Source: Rubrivivax sp. (lineage in GTDB: Bacteria; Pseudomonadota; Gammaproteobacteria; Burkholderiales; Burkholderiaceae_C). From it: a stretch of 59,649 nucleotides of DNA. The stretch lies in the NCBI GenBank assembly GCA_022842825.1, contig JALHOU010000007.1:1-59649 (forward strand). The letters are read 5' to 3'. The translations under genes were made by a program, and so were the position numbers. The stretch's first letter is position 1, and each line of letters opens with the position of its first letter. The notes under the pieces are model-generated. The model searched no databases. It was not told the origin of the DNA and worked only from the letters and a program-made list of their open reading frames with translations. Shown piece after piece: positions 46,317 to 56,975 of the stretch.

Positions 46317-47039
46317 ATGGCAGTTCCGAGCTTTTCCGTGGCCGGCTTGCAGGTGTTGATCAGCGGTGGCTGCGGCGGCATCGGCTCGGCCTTCGCGCGC
46401 GCCTTCCTGGGCAGCGGCGCCGGCGTCACCGTCACCGACCTGAAGCCGCCCGCCGCCGAGCTCACCGCCGCCGGCGCGAGGTTCGAGCCGCTGGACGTGA
46501 CCAGCGACGAGGCCGTCAACGCTCTCGCGGCCAAGGTGGGCAGGCTCGACGTGCTGATCCACTGCGCCGGCCGGCTCATCCGCCACGAAGAGCACAAGCC
46601 CGAGGTCTTCCGCGAGATCGTCGACATCCACCTCTTCGGCAACATGCGGCTGGCCACCGCCTTCCGCCCGCACCTGAAGGCCACGCGCGGCTGCATCATC
46701 AACATCGGCTCGATGTACAGCTATTTCGGCGCGCCGATGATCCCGGCCTACGCCTCGGCCAAGACGGCCGTGGTCGGGCTCACCAAGTCGCTCGCCATCG
46801 CCTATGCCGAGGACGGCATCCGCGTCAACGCCATCGCGCCCGGCTGGATCGCCACCGAGATCAGCCGCCGCGGCCGCGAGGACCCCGAGTTCAGTGCCAA
46901 GGTGATGCAGCGGCTGCCCACCAAGCGGTGGTCGGAGCCCGACGAGCTGGCGGGCACGGCGCTCTTTCTGGCCTCGCCCGCCGCGGCGCTGATCAATGGC
47001 GTCACCATTCCCGTGGACGGCGGCTACGTCGCCTCCTGA
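46317..47039 (+). CDS. Short-chain dehydrogenase/reductase (first gene of sugar operon)
   Basis: A 240-residue classical SDR: cofactor motif SGGCGGIG (16-23), Asp41 after the second strand (suggesting NAD preference), Ser132, Tyr145 and Lys149 (YASAK). The NNAG motif reads HCAG (82-85), an uncommon variant. GGAGGA lies 4-10 bp before the ATG at 46317. It is the first gene after the palindrome and precedes an ABC sugar importer, so it probably oxidises the imported sugar or polyol or reduces an intermediate. Confidence 0.88.
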   Translation: MAVPSFSVAGLQVLISGGCGGIGSAFARAFLGSGAGVTVTDLKPPAAELTAAGARFEPLDVTSDEAVNALAAKVGRLDVLIHCAGRLIRHEEHKPEVFREIVDIHLFGNMRLATAFRPHLKATRGCIINIGSMYSYFGAPMIPAYASAKTAVVGLTKSLAIAYAEDGIRVNAIAPGWIATEISRRGREDPEFSAKVMQRLPTKRWSEPDELAGTALFLASPAAALINGVTIPVDGGYVAS

Positions 47040-47101
47040 GACCGGCTCTGTCCTACTCGCCTACTCGCCCGCTCGCCCGATCGCATACAAGAGGAGACAC
47101 G

Positions 47102-48415
47102 ATGCGCAAGACCACCGCCACCTGGCTCGCCGCAGCCACCTTGTTCGCCGGCCTCGCCCCCATCGGCACGGCCAGCGCCCAGGCCTTCAACTGGAAGCAG
47201 CACGACGGCCAGACGCTCAACCTGCTGCTCAACAACCACCCCTGGTCTCAGGCGGTGCGCGAGATGGCCGGCGAGTTCACGGCCAAGACCGGCATCCGGC
47301 TGCGCGTGGAGATCTTCAACGAAGAGCAGTTCCGCGCCCGCCTCACCACCATGATGCAGGCCAGGTCGAGCGACTTCGATGTCTTCATGTCGCTCAAGTT
47401 CCGCGAAGGCGCCACCTGGGACAAGGCGGGCTGGTACGCCAATCTCTCGCCGCTGCTGGCCAGCACCAGCGCCACCGCGCCGGAGTTCAACTTCAACGAT
47501 TTCGGCGAGGGCCTGCGCAAGGCCGAGACCATCAACGGCAAGCTGGTGGGGCTGCCCATCAACCTCGAAGGGCCGCTCTTCTACTGGAACAAGGAGATCT
47601 TCTCCAAGTGCAACGTGGCCGAGCCCATGTTCATCGAGGAGATCCCCGAGGCCGCCGCCAAGCTCAAGGCCTGCAGCGCCAAGGGCGACGCCACGGTGTG
47701 GGCGGCGCGCGGCATCCGTGGCGCCATCCCCTATGCGCTTTCGGCCTTCATGTACAACCAGGGCGGCGACTTCGCCACGCCGGATGGCAAGCCGGGCCTG
47801 TGCCAGGCGAACAGCGTGAAGGGCGTAGAGATGTACGCCAACCTGCTGAAGGACTTTGGCCCGCCGGGTGCCGCCAACCACACCTTCACGCAGGTGATCG
47901 AGATGCTCGGCCAGGGACGCCTGGCGATGACGCACGAGTCGTCCAACGAGTTCTCCAACGTCATGAAGTTTCCCGGCCGCTCCAGCGACATCGGCCTGAA
48001 GGTGCTGCCCAAGGGCAAGGCCACGGGCATCAGCAAGCCCATCGTCTTCGGCTGGGGCATCTCGGTGTCGAACTACTCGACAAAGAAGGAGGCGGCCTGG
48101 ATGTTCCTGCAATGGGCCACCAGCGCCGAGATGCAGACGCGCCTGGTGAAGAACGGCGTCGCGCCGCCGCGCAGCTCGGTCTTCAACGGGCCCGAGTTCA
48201 AGGCGTGGACGGCCGAGCTGCCCATCCGCCAGCAATGGGCCAATGCGCTGGTGGAGATCAGCAAGACGGGCACGTCGGTCTCGTTCCCGCCCACCGAGCG
48301 CGTGATCGAGGCGCGTGAGATCGTCGGCGGCGGCGTGCAGAAGGTCTTCCTCGGCCAGGCCAGCGCCAAGGACGCGATGTGCCAGGTGGACGCGGACGTC
48401 GCCAAGCTGAACTGA
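47102..48415 (+). CDS. Sugar ABC transporter, periplasmic binding protein
   Basis: A 437-residue extracellular solute-binding protein of the CUT1/family-1 type, with a signal peptide (MRKTTATWLAAATLFAGLAP, cleaved near ASAQ) and a strong AGAGGAG upstream. The mature part begins FNWKQHDGQTLNLLLNNHPW and contains the lobe-crossing segment GLPINLEGPLFYWNKEIF. Ligands of relatives include disaccharides, glycerol phosphate, polyols and sulfoquinovose glycosides. It stands in an operon with a kinase and aldolase, which argues for a monosaccharide or sugar-acid route. Confidence 0.92.
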   Translation: MRKTTATWLAAATLFAGLAPIGTASAQAFNWKQHDGQTLNLLLNNHPWSQAVREMAGEFTAKTGIRLRVEIFNEEQFRARLTTMMQARSSDFDVFMSLKFREGATWDKAGWYANLSPLLASTSATAPEFNFNDFGEGLRKAETINGKLVGLPINLEGPLFYWNKEIFSKCNVAEPMFIEEIPEAAAKLKACSAKGDATVWAARGIRGAIPYALSAFMYNQGGDFATPDGKPGLCQANSVKGVEMYANLLKDFGPPGAANHTFTQVIEMLGQGRLAMTHESSNEFSNVMKFPGRSSDIGLKVLPKGKATGISKPIVFGWGISVSNYSTKKEAAWMFLQWATSAEMQTRLVKNGVAPPRSSVFNGPEFKAWTAELPIRQQWANALVEISKTGTSVSFPPTERVIEAREIVGGGVQKVFLGQASAKDAMCQVDADVAKLN

Positions 48416-48446
48416 AGCGCACGGCCGGCCGCCGATCTCTGAAGCG

Positions 48447-49391
48447 ATGATGGAAGCGGTGCCGCCCCAGGCGCCTGCAGCGGCGCGCCTGCCCGACGCA
48501 CCGCGCGGCGCACCCGCGCCGACGCGCGAGCTCGCCCAGCGCGTCGCCTCGCTGCACTGGATGATCTGGCCGGCGGTGGCCTTCGTGGCGCTGATGGTGA
48601 TCTTTCCGTTCGGCTACGCCGCGTGGCTGAGCCTCACCGACACCAAGATCGGCCAGCCGCAGGTCTTCGTCGGTGCCGGCAACTACAAGGCGCTGGCGGC
48701 CGACCCGCAGTTCTGGAACGGGTTGAAGCTCACCTTCATCCTCTACCTCGGCGCGCTCGTGATCCAGCTCGTGCTGGGCGTGGCGCTGGGGCTCGTGCTC
48801 AACCGCATCGAGTGGGCCAAGGGCTTCATCCGCACGGTGATGGTCTCGCCCTTCATGCTGCCGCCGGTGGTGGTGGGCATGATGGCCATCGTCGTGCTGG
48901 ACCCCGGCATGGGCGTGGCCAACTACCTGCTCAAGGCGGTGGGCCTGCCGCCGAGCCTCTTCCTCGCCTCGCCCGACTACGTGATCTTCGCCGTGATGCT
49001 GGTGGACACCTGGCAGTGGACGCCGTTCGTGGCGCTCATCGTGCTCGGTGGCCTGCAGTCGCTGCCGGCGCGCGTGTACGAGGCGGCGGCCATCGACGGC
49101 GCGCGCGGCTGGCGCACGTTCTGGCACATCACGCTGCCCATGCTCGGCCCCACCATCGTCACGGCGGCGGTGCTGCGCAGCGTGGACCTGCTGCGCTTCT
49201 TCGACGTCATCTACATCACCACACAGGGCGGGCCGGGCTACGCCTCGTCCACGCTCAACGTCTACGCCTACCGCAAGGGCTTCGAGTTCACGGACTTCGG
49301 CTATGCGGCGGCGTTGATGATCACGCTGTCCACCATCGTGCTCGGCGCGGTGATGGTGTTCGCGCAGCTGCGGCGCAAGGTCGCCTGGTGA
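48447..49391 (+). CDS. Sugar ABC transporter permease (MalF/UgpA type)
   Basis: A 314-residue permease with six predicted spans, a polar N-terminus of about 35 residues and the EAA loop EAAAIDGARGWRTFWHITLP. The family is CUT1 subunit 1. The stop overlaps the next permease gene by 4 bp (GTGA). Confidence 0.92.
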   Translation: MMEAVPPQAPAAARLPDAPRGAPAPTRELAQRVASLHWMIWPAVAFVALMVIFPFGYAAWLSLTDTKIGQPQVFVGAGNYKALAADPQFWNGLKLTFILYLGALVIQLVLGVALGLVLNRIEWAKGFIRTVMVSPFMLPPVVVGMMAIVVLDPGMGVANYLLKAVGLPPSLFLASPDYVIFAVMLVDTWQWTPFVALIVLGGLQSLPARVYEAAAIDGARGWRTFWHITLPMLGPTIVTAAVLRSVDLLRFFDVIYITTQGGPGYASSTLNVYAYRKGFEFTDFGYAAALMITLSTIVLGAVMVFAQLRRKVAW

Positions 49392-50224
49392 CGCCGATGT
49401 CGATGAAGATGCCCGGCACGCCGCTCAACCGCACGCTCGCCGCCGTGCAGGTGGTGGTGCTGGCGGTGGTCATGTTCGCGCCCATCGCCTGGATGGTGCT
49501 GGCGAGCTTCAAGAACCGCGTCGACATCACCAAGTACCCGCCCACGCTCGCCTTCACGCCGACGCTGGACAACTACCGAGCGCTCTTCGTGCGCACGGAC
49601 TTCCTGGACAACACGCTCAACAGCTTCTATGTCGCGGCCGGCTCCACGCTGCTGGGCCTGCTGCTGGCGGTGCCGGCAGCCTATGCCATCTCCTGGCACC
49701 GCACGGTCTGGCCGGCGACGCTGACGCTGTTCGCGCGCATGGCGCCGGGCACGCTGTTCCTGCTGCCGTGGTTCATCATGTTCTCGGCGCTCAAGCTGCA
49801 GGGCACGCTCACGGCGCTCATCATCACGCACGCGGTGATCACGCTGCCCATTGCGCTGTGGACAATGCTGCCGCACTTCGACGCGCTGCCGCGAGAGCTC
49901 ACCGAGAGCGCGCAGATCGACGGCTGCCGTGGTGCCGCCATCCTCTGGCGCATCGCGCTGCCGGTGGTGTTGCCGGGGCTGGTGGTGGCCACCATCCTCA
50001 GCTTCATCTTCTCGTGGAACTACTTTCTCTTCGCGCTCGTGCTCTCGGGCTTCGATTCCAAGACCGCCATCGTGGCCTCGTTCAACTTCATCGGCGAAGG
50101 CGTCACCAACTGGGGCACGCTGATGGCCGCGGCCACGGTGATCGCGCTGCCACCCATCGTGCTCACCTTCCTCATCCAGCGCCGGCTGGTGGCGGGGCTG
50201 TCGTTCGGCTCGGTGAAGGGCTAG
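49388..50224 (+). CDS. Sugar ABC transporter permease (MalG/UgpE type)
   Basis: A 278-residue CUT1 subunit 2 permease with six spans and the EAA loop ESAQIDGCRGAAILWRIALP. The GTG at 49388 (VTPMSMKM) is coupled to the upstream stop; the ATG at 49397 is an alternative. The C-terminus LVAGLSFGSVKG is the common MalG-type ending. Confidence 0.92.
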   Translation: MTPMSMKMPGTPLNRTLAAVQVVVLAVVMFAPIAWMVLASFKNRVDITKYPPTLAFTPTLDNYRALFVRTDFLDNTLNSFYVAAGSTLLGLLLAVPAAYAISWHRTVWPATLTLFARMAPGTLFLLPWFIMFSALKLQGTLTALIITHAVITLPIALWTMLPHFDALPRELTESAQIDGCRGAAILWRIALPVVLPGLVVATILSFIFSWNYFLFALVLSGFDSKTAIVASFNFIGEGVTNWGTLMAAATVIALPPIVLTFLIQRRLVAGLSFGSVKG

Positions 50225-50246
50225 GCCCACCCCACAAGAAAAGGCG

Positions 50247-51238
50247 ATGAAGCACGCCATCTTCCGCGGTGAAGGCCGCATCGAGATTGCCGAGGCGCCG
50301 TTGCCGTGCGCACCTGCGGGCGAGGTGCTGCTGCGCGTGCTCGCCTGCTCGCTGTGCGGCAGCGACCTGCGGCCGCTGCGCAACGGCTGGCCGGTGACGC
50401 CGGGGCACGAGATCGTCGGCCGCGTCGACCAGCCCGGCCACGCCCGCCACGGCCAGCGCTGCCTGGTCTACATCCCCGTGTGGTGCGGCCACTGCGCGCT
50501 GTGCCGCGGAGGCCACACGCACCTGTGCGAGAACGCCACCGACCTGATGGGCTGGCAGCGCGCCGGCGGCTACGCCGAGGCGGTGACGGTGCCCGAGCAA
50601 TGCCTGCTGCCGGTGCCCGACGACGTGCCCACGCACCTGGCGCCCCTGCTGCTGGACACGCTGGGCACGGCGGCGCATGGCGTGCGCCTGGCGCAGGGGC
50701 TGGTGCGGCCAGGCCCGGCGCTGGTCCTCGGCGCGGGCCCCATCGGTCTGGGCGCGCTCATCGTGCTGCAGCAGATGGGCTTCGACCCCGTGGAGGTGTT
50801 CGACCCCAACGGCTTCCGCCGCGGCGTGGCCGGCGAGCTGGGCGGCGTGCCGCTGGCCGCGGTGGACCCGAAGGCGCGCTATCCGCTCGTGCTCGAGTGC
50901 AGCGGCAAGGACGCGGCGCGCCAGGCCGCGCTGGAGGCCGTGGCTGCGCGCGGCGTGGTCATCCAGCTCGGCGAGGCCGACGCCTGGCAGGTGTTGGAGA
51001 CCAAGGCCATCCGGCGCAAGGACTTCTTCTACGCCCGCTCGTTCTACTTCCCCGTCGGCGAGTACGAGGCCAATGTCGCACTGCTGCGTGCCGCGCGGCC
51101 GCAGTGCGAGCGGCTGGTGGATGCGCGCGTGCCCCTGGCCGGGCTCGAAGTGTTGTTCGGCGAGTTCGCGCGCGGCGAGCGGCTGAAGCCGCAGCTCTCG
51201 CTCGAGGTTCCACCCAGCGCGTTGGCTGGAGCCACACG

Positions 51239-51242
<4 letters not shown>
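50247..51242 (+). CDS. Zinc-dependent alcohol dehydrogenase (MDR family)
   Basis: A 331-residue medium-chain dehydrogenase. The catalytic-zinc Cys is in CSLCGSDL, followed by TPGHEIVG. A four-Cys structural-zinc loop reads [15 protein letters not shown], and NAD binding [17 protein letters not shown]. It resembles sorbitol- and threonine-type dehydrogenases and should oxidise a secondary alcohol or reduce the ketone. The stop overlaps the ATPase gene (ATGA). Two dehydrogenases (with the SDR) in one sugar operon suggest either polyol interconversion or reduction of an aldehyde product released by the aldolase. Confidence 0.9.
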
Positions 51243-52309
<1,067 letters not shown>

Positions 52310-52338
52310 GGCGCCGGACACGGAAGCGAAACCCCAAC

Positions 52339-53232
52339 ATGGCCGCGCTGATCTGCCTGGGCATCGCGGTGCGCGACCTCGTCTTCCGCCTGCCTGCCTT
52401 GCCATCGCAGCCGGGCAAGTACACCGCCAGCGGCCTGGCGCCCCGCGGTGGCGGCATGGCGGCCACGGCCGCGGTGGCCGCGGCCGCGCTTGGCGGCCAG
52501 GTCGAATACTGGGGGCGCCTGGGCGACGACGCGCCAGGTCGCGAGCTGCGCGCGGAGCTGCAGTCGTGTGGCGTGAAGGTGCAGGCCGCCAGCCCCGCCG
52601 GCACCCAGACACCCACCTCGGCGGTGCTGGTGGCCGACAACGGCGAGCGGCTGCTGGCCGTCTACCCGGGCCGGCTCGACGACTCAGCGGCCTGGCTGCC
52701 CTTGGAGCGGCTGGCCGCGGTGCAGGCGGTGCTCGCCGACTTCCGCTGGCCGGCGGGCGCCGAGCGGCTGTTCGCAGCGGCGGCCGGCCAACGCCTGCCG
52801 CGTGTGCTCGATGCCGACATGGGCGAGCCCGAGACGCTGCGCCGGCTGCTGTCGTTGTGCGACCACGCCGTGTTCTCGCAGGCGGGCCTGGCGCAATGGG
52901 CCGGCACCGAGGAAGTGGAGGCAGGCCTGGCCGCGGCGGCGCGTCTCTCGCCCGGCGTGGTGGCGGTGACTCTGGGTGAACGCGGCAGCGTCTTCCTCGT
53001 CGACGGCCAGCTCCACCGCGTGGGCGCGTTTGCCGTCGATGCGCGCGACACCAACGGTGCCGGCGATGTCTTCCACGGCGCCTACACCCTGGCGCTGGCG
53101 CGCGGCGAGACGGTGCTCGATGCCGCCCGCTTCGCCAGCGCCGCCGCGGCACTCAAGTGCCGCAACGGCAGCGGTTGGGGCGCCGTACCCACGTTCGACG
53201 ATGTGCATTCACTCCTGAAGGTAGAACCCTGA
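52339..53232 (+). CDS. PfkB-family sugar kinase, YihV (sulfofructose kinase)-like
   Basis: A 297-residue ribokinase-fold kinase with the two PfkB blocks: RGGGMAATAAVAAAALGG (36-53) and DTNGAGDVFHGAY (237-249), with catalytic base Asp243. Compared from memory with E. coli sulfofructose kinase YihV, alignment is close and nearly gapless in several blocks (LPSQPGKY, GRLGDD, VLADFRW, LCDHAVFSQAGLA, AALKC). Of the YihV residues I recall as contacting the sulfonate, Lys27 and Arg138 have equivalents (Lys27, Arg136), while Asn109 is Val108. So it could act on 6-sulfofructose or on another 6-substituted ketose. The gene is followed without a gap by an aldolase gene (TGATG). Confidence 0.85.
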   Translation: MAALICLGIAVRDLVFRLPALPSQPGKYTASGLAPRGGGMAATAAVAAAALGGQVEYWGRLGDDAPGRELRAELQSCGVKVQAASPAGTQTPTSAVLVADNGERLLAVYPGRLDDSAAWLPLERLAAVQAVLADFRWPAGAERLFAAAAGQRLPRVLDADMGEPETLRRLLSLCDHAVFSQAGLAQWAGTEEVEAGLAAAARLSPGVVAVTLGERGSVFLVDGQLHRVGAFAVDARDTNGAGDVFHGAYTLALARGETVLDAARFASAAAALKCRNGSGWGAVPTFDDVHSLLKVEP

Positions 53233-54263
53233 TGACCGAAATCAGCCCGGGCAAACTCTGGGGCCTGCGCCGCCTGGCCGATGCCTGCGGGCGCTGGAAG
53301 ATGGTGGCCATCGACCAGCGCACGCCGCTGATGGCCCCCATTGCCGCGCGCCGAGGCGTGGCCGAAGCACCCTACGAGGACCTGGCGGCGGTCAAGGCCG
53401 CCGTCACGCGTGCGCTCGCGCCGGAGGCGAGCGCGATGCTGCTGGACCCGAACTTCGCCTATCCGCGCTGCGCCGGCGAAATGCCGGCCACCAAGGGCCT
53501 GGTGCTGGCGCTGGAGCATCACCTCACCGACGAGACGCCGGCCGGCCGCCGCAGCGCCGAGATCCCGTACTGGAGCGTGGCCAAGATCCGCCGCATCGGC
53601 GCCGACGCCGTGAAGCTGCTTGTGTGGTACCGACCCGATGCCGACGCGGCGGTGCGCGCGCACCAGCAGGCCTTTGTGCAGCGCATGGGTCGCAACTGCC
53701 GGGAGCACGACATCGTGCTGCTGCTCGAACTGCTGGTCTACCCGCTGGCCGGCGATGCGCCGGGGCAGCTGGAGGCGCAGCGCACGCAGCTCGTGCTCGA
53801 TTCCATGCGCGACTTTGCCGCGGCCGACTTCGGCGTCGACATCTACAAGCTCGAGCCGCCAGCGGCGCTGCGCAACGTGCCCGATCCCGGTGGGGCCGAG
53901 GCCGCCGCGGTGCAGGCCACGTACGACAAGCTGGGCGCGTTGACCACGCGCCCCTGGGTCTTGCTGTCGGCTGCTGCCGGCCCCGATGACTTCCGGCGCT
54001 CGTTGACCTACGCCTGCCGCGCGGGTGCCAGCGGCTATCTGTGTGGACGCGCCATCTGGCAATCGGCGTTCGAGCACTTCCCGGACATGGCCGCGCTCGA
54101 GCGCACGCTGGCCACCGTCTCGGCGCCCTACGTGCGCGAGCTCAACGAGCTGACCGATCGCCTGGCCACGCCGTGGATGCGGCACGTCGCACTCGGTGGC
54201 GCGTCCGGGGGTGCGGCGCGTTTGGCGGGCGAAGGGCCGGAGTTTGCGCGCGGCTATGCCTGA
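53232..54263 (+). CDS. Class I aldolase, LacD/YihT family
   Basis: A 343-residue TIM-barrel aldolase of the LacD group, which contains tagatose-1,6-bisphosphate aldolase and the sulfofructose-1-phosphate aldolase YihT. The Schiff-base lysine is Lys206 in DIYKLEPP, close to Lys205 of LacD. Other landmarks are MVAIDQR (24-30), AVKLLVWYRPD and RAGASGYLCGRAIW. It would cleave the kinase product into dihydroxyacetone phosphate and a three-carbon aldehyde. The start overlaps the kinase stop by 1 bp. Whether the substrate is tagatose- or sulfofructose-type cannot be settled by reading. Confidence 0.87.
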   Translation: MTEISPGKLWGLRRLADACGRWKMVAIDQRTPLMAPIAARRGVAEAPYEDLAAVKAAVTRALAPEASAMLLDPNFAYPRCAGEMPATKGLVLALEHHLTDETPAGRRSAEIPYWSVAKIRRIGADAVKLLVWYRPDADAAVRAHQQAFVQRMGRNCREHDIVLLLELLVYPLAGDAPGQLEAQRTQLVLDSMRDFAAADFGVDIYKLEPPAALRNVPDPGGAEAAAVQATYDKLGALTTRPWVLLSAAAGPDDFRRSLTYACRAGASGYLCGRAIWQSAFEHFPDMAALERTLATVSAPYVRELNELTDRLATPWMRHVALGGASGGAARLAGEGPEFARGYA

Positions 54264-54308
54264 GAGCCCGCACAGCGGGCCGGGCCCCCGTCGCAGGCAG
54301 GCGGCGCC

Positions 54309-55121
54309 GTGACCAGCGCGGCGCGCCGCGAGCGCATCGTGCAGCTGCTGCGCCGCCGCGGCTACATGGCCATGGACGACTTGGTGGCGCACTTCGAGGT
54401 CACGCCGCAGACGCTGCGCGGCGACCTCAACCGCTTGGCCGACGAGGGGCGGCTGATCCGTCACCACGGCGGCGCGTCGATGCCCAGCAGCGTTGCCAAC
54501 AGCGCCTACTCGCTGCGGCACGGCGAGTTCGCGCGCGAGAAGGCGCAGATGGCCCAGGCCGCGGCGGCTTGGCTGGATGACCGCAGCTCGGTCTTCATGA
54601 CGCCCGGCACCACCATGCTGGCGGTGGCGCAGGCGCTGCACGTGCGCCGGGGCCTGAAGGTCATCACCAACCACCTCGAGGCGGCGCTGGCCCTGGCCGC
54701 GTTGCCCGACACCGAGGTGATCGTGCTCGGCGGCCGACTGCATCCGCACAACTCGTCGTGCAGCGGCACCGGCACACTGGCCGCGGTAGAGGGCTACCGC
54801 GCCGACGTCATGCTCTTCAGCGTGGGCGGCATCGACGCCGAAGGCAGCCTGCTCGAGTACCACGAGTCCGAAGCCGACGTGGCGCGGCGCATGCTGCAGC
54901 GCGCACGCCAACGTGTGCTGGTGGTGGACCACAGCAAGTTTGGCCGCTCGCCGGCGGTGCGCCTGGGCAGCCTCACCGAGGTTTCGGCCCTCGTCACCGA
55001 CCAGCCGCTGCCGCCGGGGATCCAGCGCTTGCTGCGCGGGCACGCGGTGGAGGTGCTCGAGGGCGCGGGGACGCGGCCTTCGGTTCATCGACGGCGGCCA
55101 GGCAACCTTCAGCCGGGGTGA
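54309..55121 (+). CDS. DeoR-family transcriptional regulator
   Basis: A 270-residue DeoR regulator: winged HTH with RRERIVQLLRRRGYMAMDDL and FEVTPQTLRGDLNRLADEG, then a sugar-phosphate sensing domain (VFMTPGTTMLAVA, VITNHLEAALALA, VIVLGGRLHPHN, VDHSKFGR). Such proteins are released from DNA by sugar phosphates, here presumably the kinase product. The GTG start lies 45 bp after the aldolase stop. It is the last gene of the sugar operon and the best candidate to bind the palindrome at 46229-46246. E. coli CsqR (YihW), the sulfoquinovose regulator, belongs to the same family. Confidence 0.9.
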   Translation: MTSAARRERIVQLLRRRGYMAMDDLVAHFEVTPQTLRGDLNRLADEGRLIRHHGGASMPSSVANSAYSLRHGEFAREKAQMAQAAAAWLDDRSSVFMTPGTTMLAVAQALHVRRGLKVITNHLEAALALAALPDTEVIVLGGRLHPHNSSCSGTGTLAAVEGYRADVMLFSVGGIDAEGSLLEYHESEADVARRMLQRARQRVLVVDHSKFGRSPAVRLGSLTEVSALVTDQPLPPGIQRLLRGHAVEVLEGAGTRPSVHRRRPGNLQPG

Positions 55122-55211
55122 CCCACGCGCCGCGCGTCGCGCACCGGCAGCGCGAGATCGACGCCCGTGCACGACCTGAACCCGCGCCCGAAGGGCCGGG
55201 CCCCGCGCAGC

Positions 55212-56819
55212 TCAGCGCATCGCGGGCGAACGCCCCAGCACGTGCGCCAGCACCTCCGCCCCCCGCTCGATCTGCTCCACCCCCACGCCGCCAAAGCCCA
55301 GCACCAGCCCGGGCCGGGCGCCCTCGGCGCGCGGCGCGATCGCATAACGCGCCAGCGGCGCCACCGTCACCCCTTGCGCGGCGGCCGCGGCCACCACCGC
55401 GGCTTCGTCATGCCCCCTCTCCCCGCTCGCCAGCCAACCCACGGTGTGCAGCCCGCTGGAACTCGGCACGACCTCCAGCGCGCCGGCCAGGTGCCGCCGC
55501 GCCGCCGCGCACAGCGCCTCGTGCCGCTCGGCATACAGCCGGCGCATGCGCCGCACGTGCGCGGCGAAGTGACCCTCGCCGATGAAGCTGGCCACCACCG
55601 CCTGCGTGTGCGTGGGCACGCCGTGCATCAGGCGGCTCATGATGGCGGTGAGCGGCTCCACCAGCGCCGGCGGCGCCAGCAGGTAGCCCAGGCGCAGCGA
55701 GGGGAAGAGCGACTTGCTGAAGGTGCCCACGTGGATGACGAGGCCGGTGTCGTCCACGCTCTTGAGCGTGGGCAGCGGCGGGCCGCCGAAGCTGAACTCG
55801 CCGTCGTAGTCGTCCTCCACGATCCAGGCGCCGGCCTGCGCGGCCGCCTGCAGCAGCTCGAAGCGCCGCTGCAGCGCCAGCACCACGCCCAGCGGCTGCT
55901 GGTGCGAGGGCGTGACGAAGGCGAGGCGGAACTGGGGCGCCAGGCGCAGGCCTTCGGCCACGCGCAGGCCGTGCTCGTCCAGCGGCACGGGCACCAGCTC
56001 CGCGCCGGTGGCGATGAGGCTGTTGCGCGCACCGATGGCGCCCGGGTTCTCGAACCACACCTTGTCGCCAGGGTCGAGCAACATGGCCCCGATGAGCTGG
56101 AAGGCGTGCTGTGCGCCCGAGCAGACGAAGATCTGCTGCGCGTCGCAGGCGATGCCGCGGTTGGCGCGCAGGTGCATGGCGATGGCCTGGCGCAGCGGCG
56201 CGTGGCCGCCGGGCTCGCCATAACCCATCACCTCGGCGCGCGGTCGCCGCCAGTGCTGCGCCGACAGGCGCGCCCACTGCGCCACCGGAAAGGCCTCGAA
56301 GGCCGGCAAGGCGGTCGTGAAGGCGCGGGCCACCGCGGGCAGGCGCGAGCGGTCGGCAAACTGCAGCACGGCCTGCGTCATCGTGCGCGAGAGCCGAGGA
56401 GGCCGCGGGGCCGAGGTCGACGCTGACGTCAACGCTGAGGTCGACGCCGAGGAAGATGCCGAGGAAGTCGCAGAGGCGCAAGCACCCATCGAACCAGGCA
56501 ACGGGCCCGGCAAAGCCGGGCGCGACGGCCGCCGCGGCCGCTCGGTCTCGAGTGCCTGGCTGACGAAGGCACCCGCGCCCACACGGGCCTCGATCAAGCC
56601 CTCGGCCGTGAGGCGGTCGAAGGCCTCGATCACCGTGGTGCGCGAGAGCCCCAGCTCCTGCGCCAGCGTGCGGCTGGCCGGCAGCCGCTCGCCCACCGCC
56701 ACGCCACCCGAGAGGATGATCTCGCGCAGCGCGTGATGCAGTTGCGCGCTCACCGAGCGCTGCGAACTGGGGTCGATGGCGATGGAGGCCAGCAGGGCCC
56801 CGCCAGCGCGCTTGACCAT
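55212..56819 (-). CDS. MocR/PdxR-type regulator (GntR HTH plus aminotransferase-like domain)
   Basis: A 535-residue protein with an N-terminal GntR winged helix (RLPASRTLAQELGLSRTTVI, residues 45-64), a linker, and a fold-type I aminotransferase domain with Asp337-Tyr338 and the PLP lysine Lys369 (GTFSKSLFPSLRLGYL). MocR proteins sense amines, amino acids or PLP vitamers. The linker (about residues 113-139) is a Ser/Ala/Thr low-complexity run. It diverges from the alpha/beta hydrolase gene, and a shared 18 bp motif in both nearby promoters suggests its regulon. Confidence 0.92.
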   Translation of the reverse strand: MVKRAGGALLASIAIDPSSQRSVSAQLHHALREIILSGGVAVGERLPASRTLAQELGLSRTTVIEAFDRLTAEGLIEARVGAGAFVSQALETERPRRPSRPALPGPLPGSMGACASATSSASSSASTSALTSASTSAPRPPRLSRTMTQAVLQFADRSRLPAVARAFTTALPAFEAFPVAQWARLSAQHWRRPRAEVMGYGEPGGHAPLRQAIAMHLRANRGIACDAQQIFVCSGAQHAFQLIGAMLLDPGDKVWFENPGAIGARNSLIATGAELVPVPLDEHGLRVAEGLRLAPQFRLAFVTPSHQQPLGVVLALQRRFELLQAAAQAGAWIVEDDYDGEFSFGGPPLPTLKSVDDTGLVIHVGTFSKSLFPSLRLGYLLAPPALVEPLTAIMSRLMHGVPTHTQAVVASFIGEGHFAAHVRRMRRLYAERHEALCAAARRHLAGALEVVPSSSGLHTVGWLASGERGHDEAAVVAAAAAQGVTVAPLARYAIAPRAEGARPGLVLGFGGVGVEQIERGAEVLAHVLGRSPAMR

Positions 56820-56897
56820 CGGTGGTGGCCTTCCTGGCAGCGAATGCCGTGAGAGGTGCTGTGAGGGGTGCCGCAGTCTGCCGCAGCGGCTCGCGTG

Positions 56898-56915
56898 GCA
56901 GAAACGGTATCACGG
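56898..56915. promoter_or_regulatory. 18-bp motif, copy 1 (candidate MocR operator)
   Basis: GCAGAAACGGTATCACGG, in the divergent region between the MocR-type regulator and the alpha/beta hydrolase. It matches copy 2 at 16 of 18 positions. The opposite strand contains GATACC, reminiscent of the ATACCA boxes of GabR, a MocR regulator. Confidence 0.5.
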
Positions 56916-56975
56916 CGGTTCGCCCGGGCCTCCGCAGGTGCCCAACCGCCGAACGGCGGCGCATAGCATCGCCCC

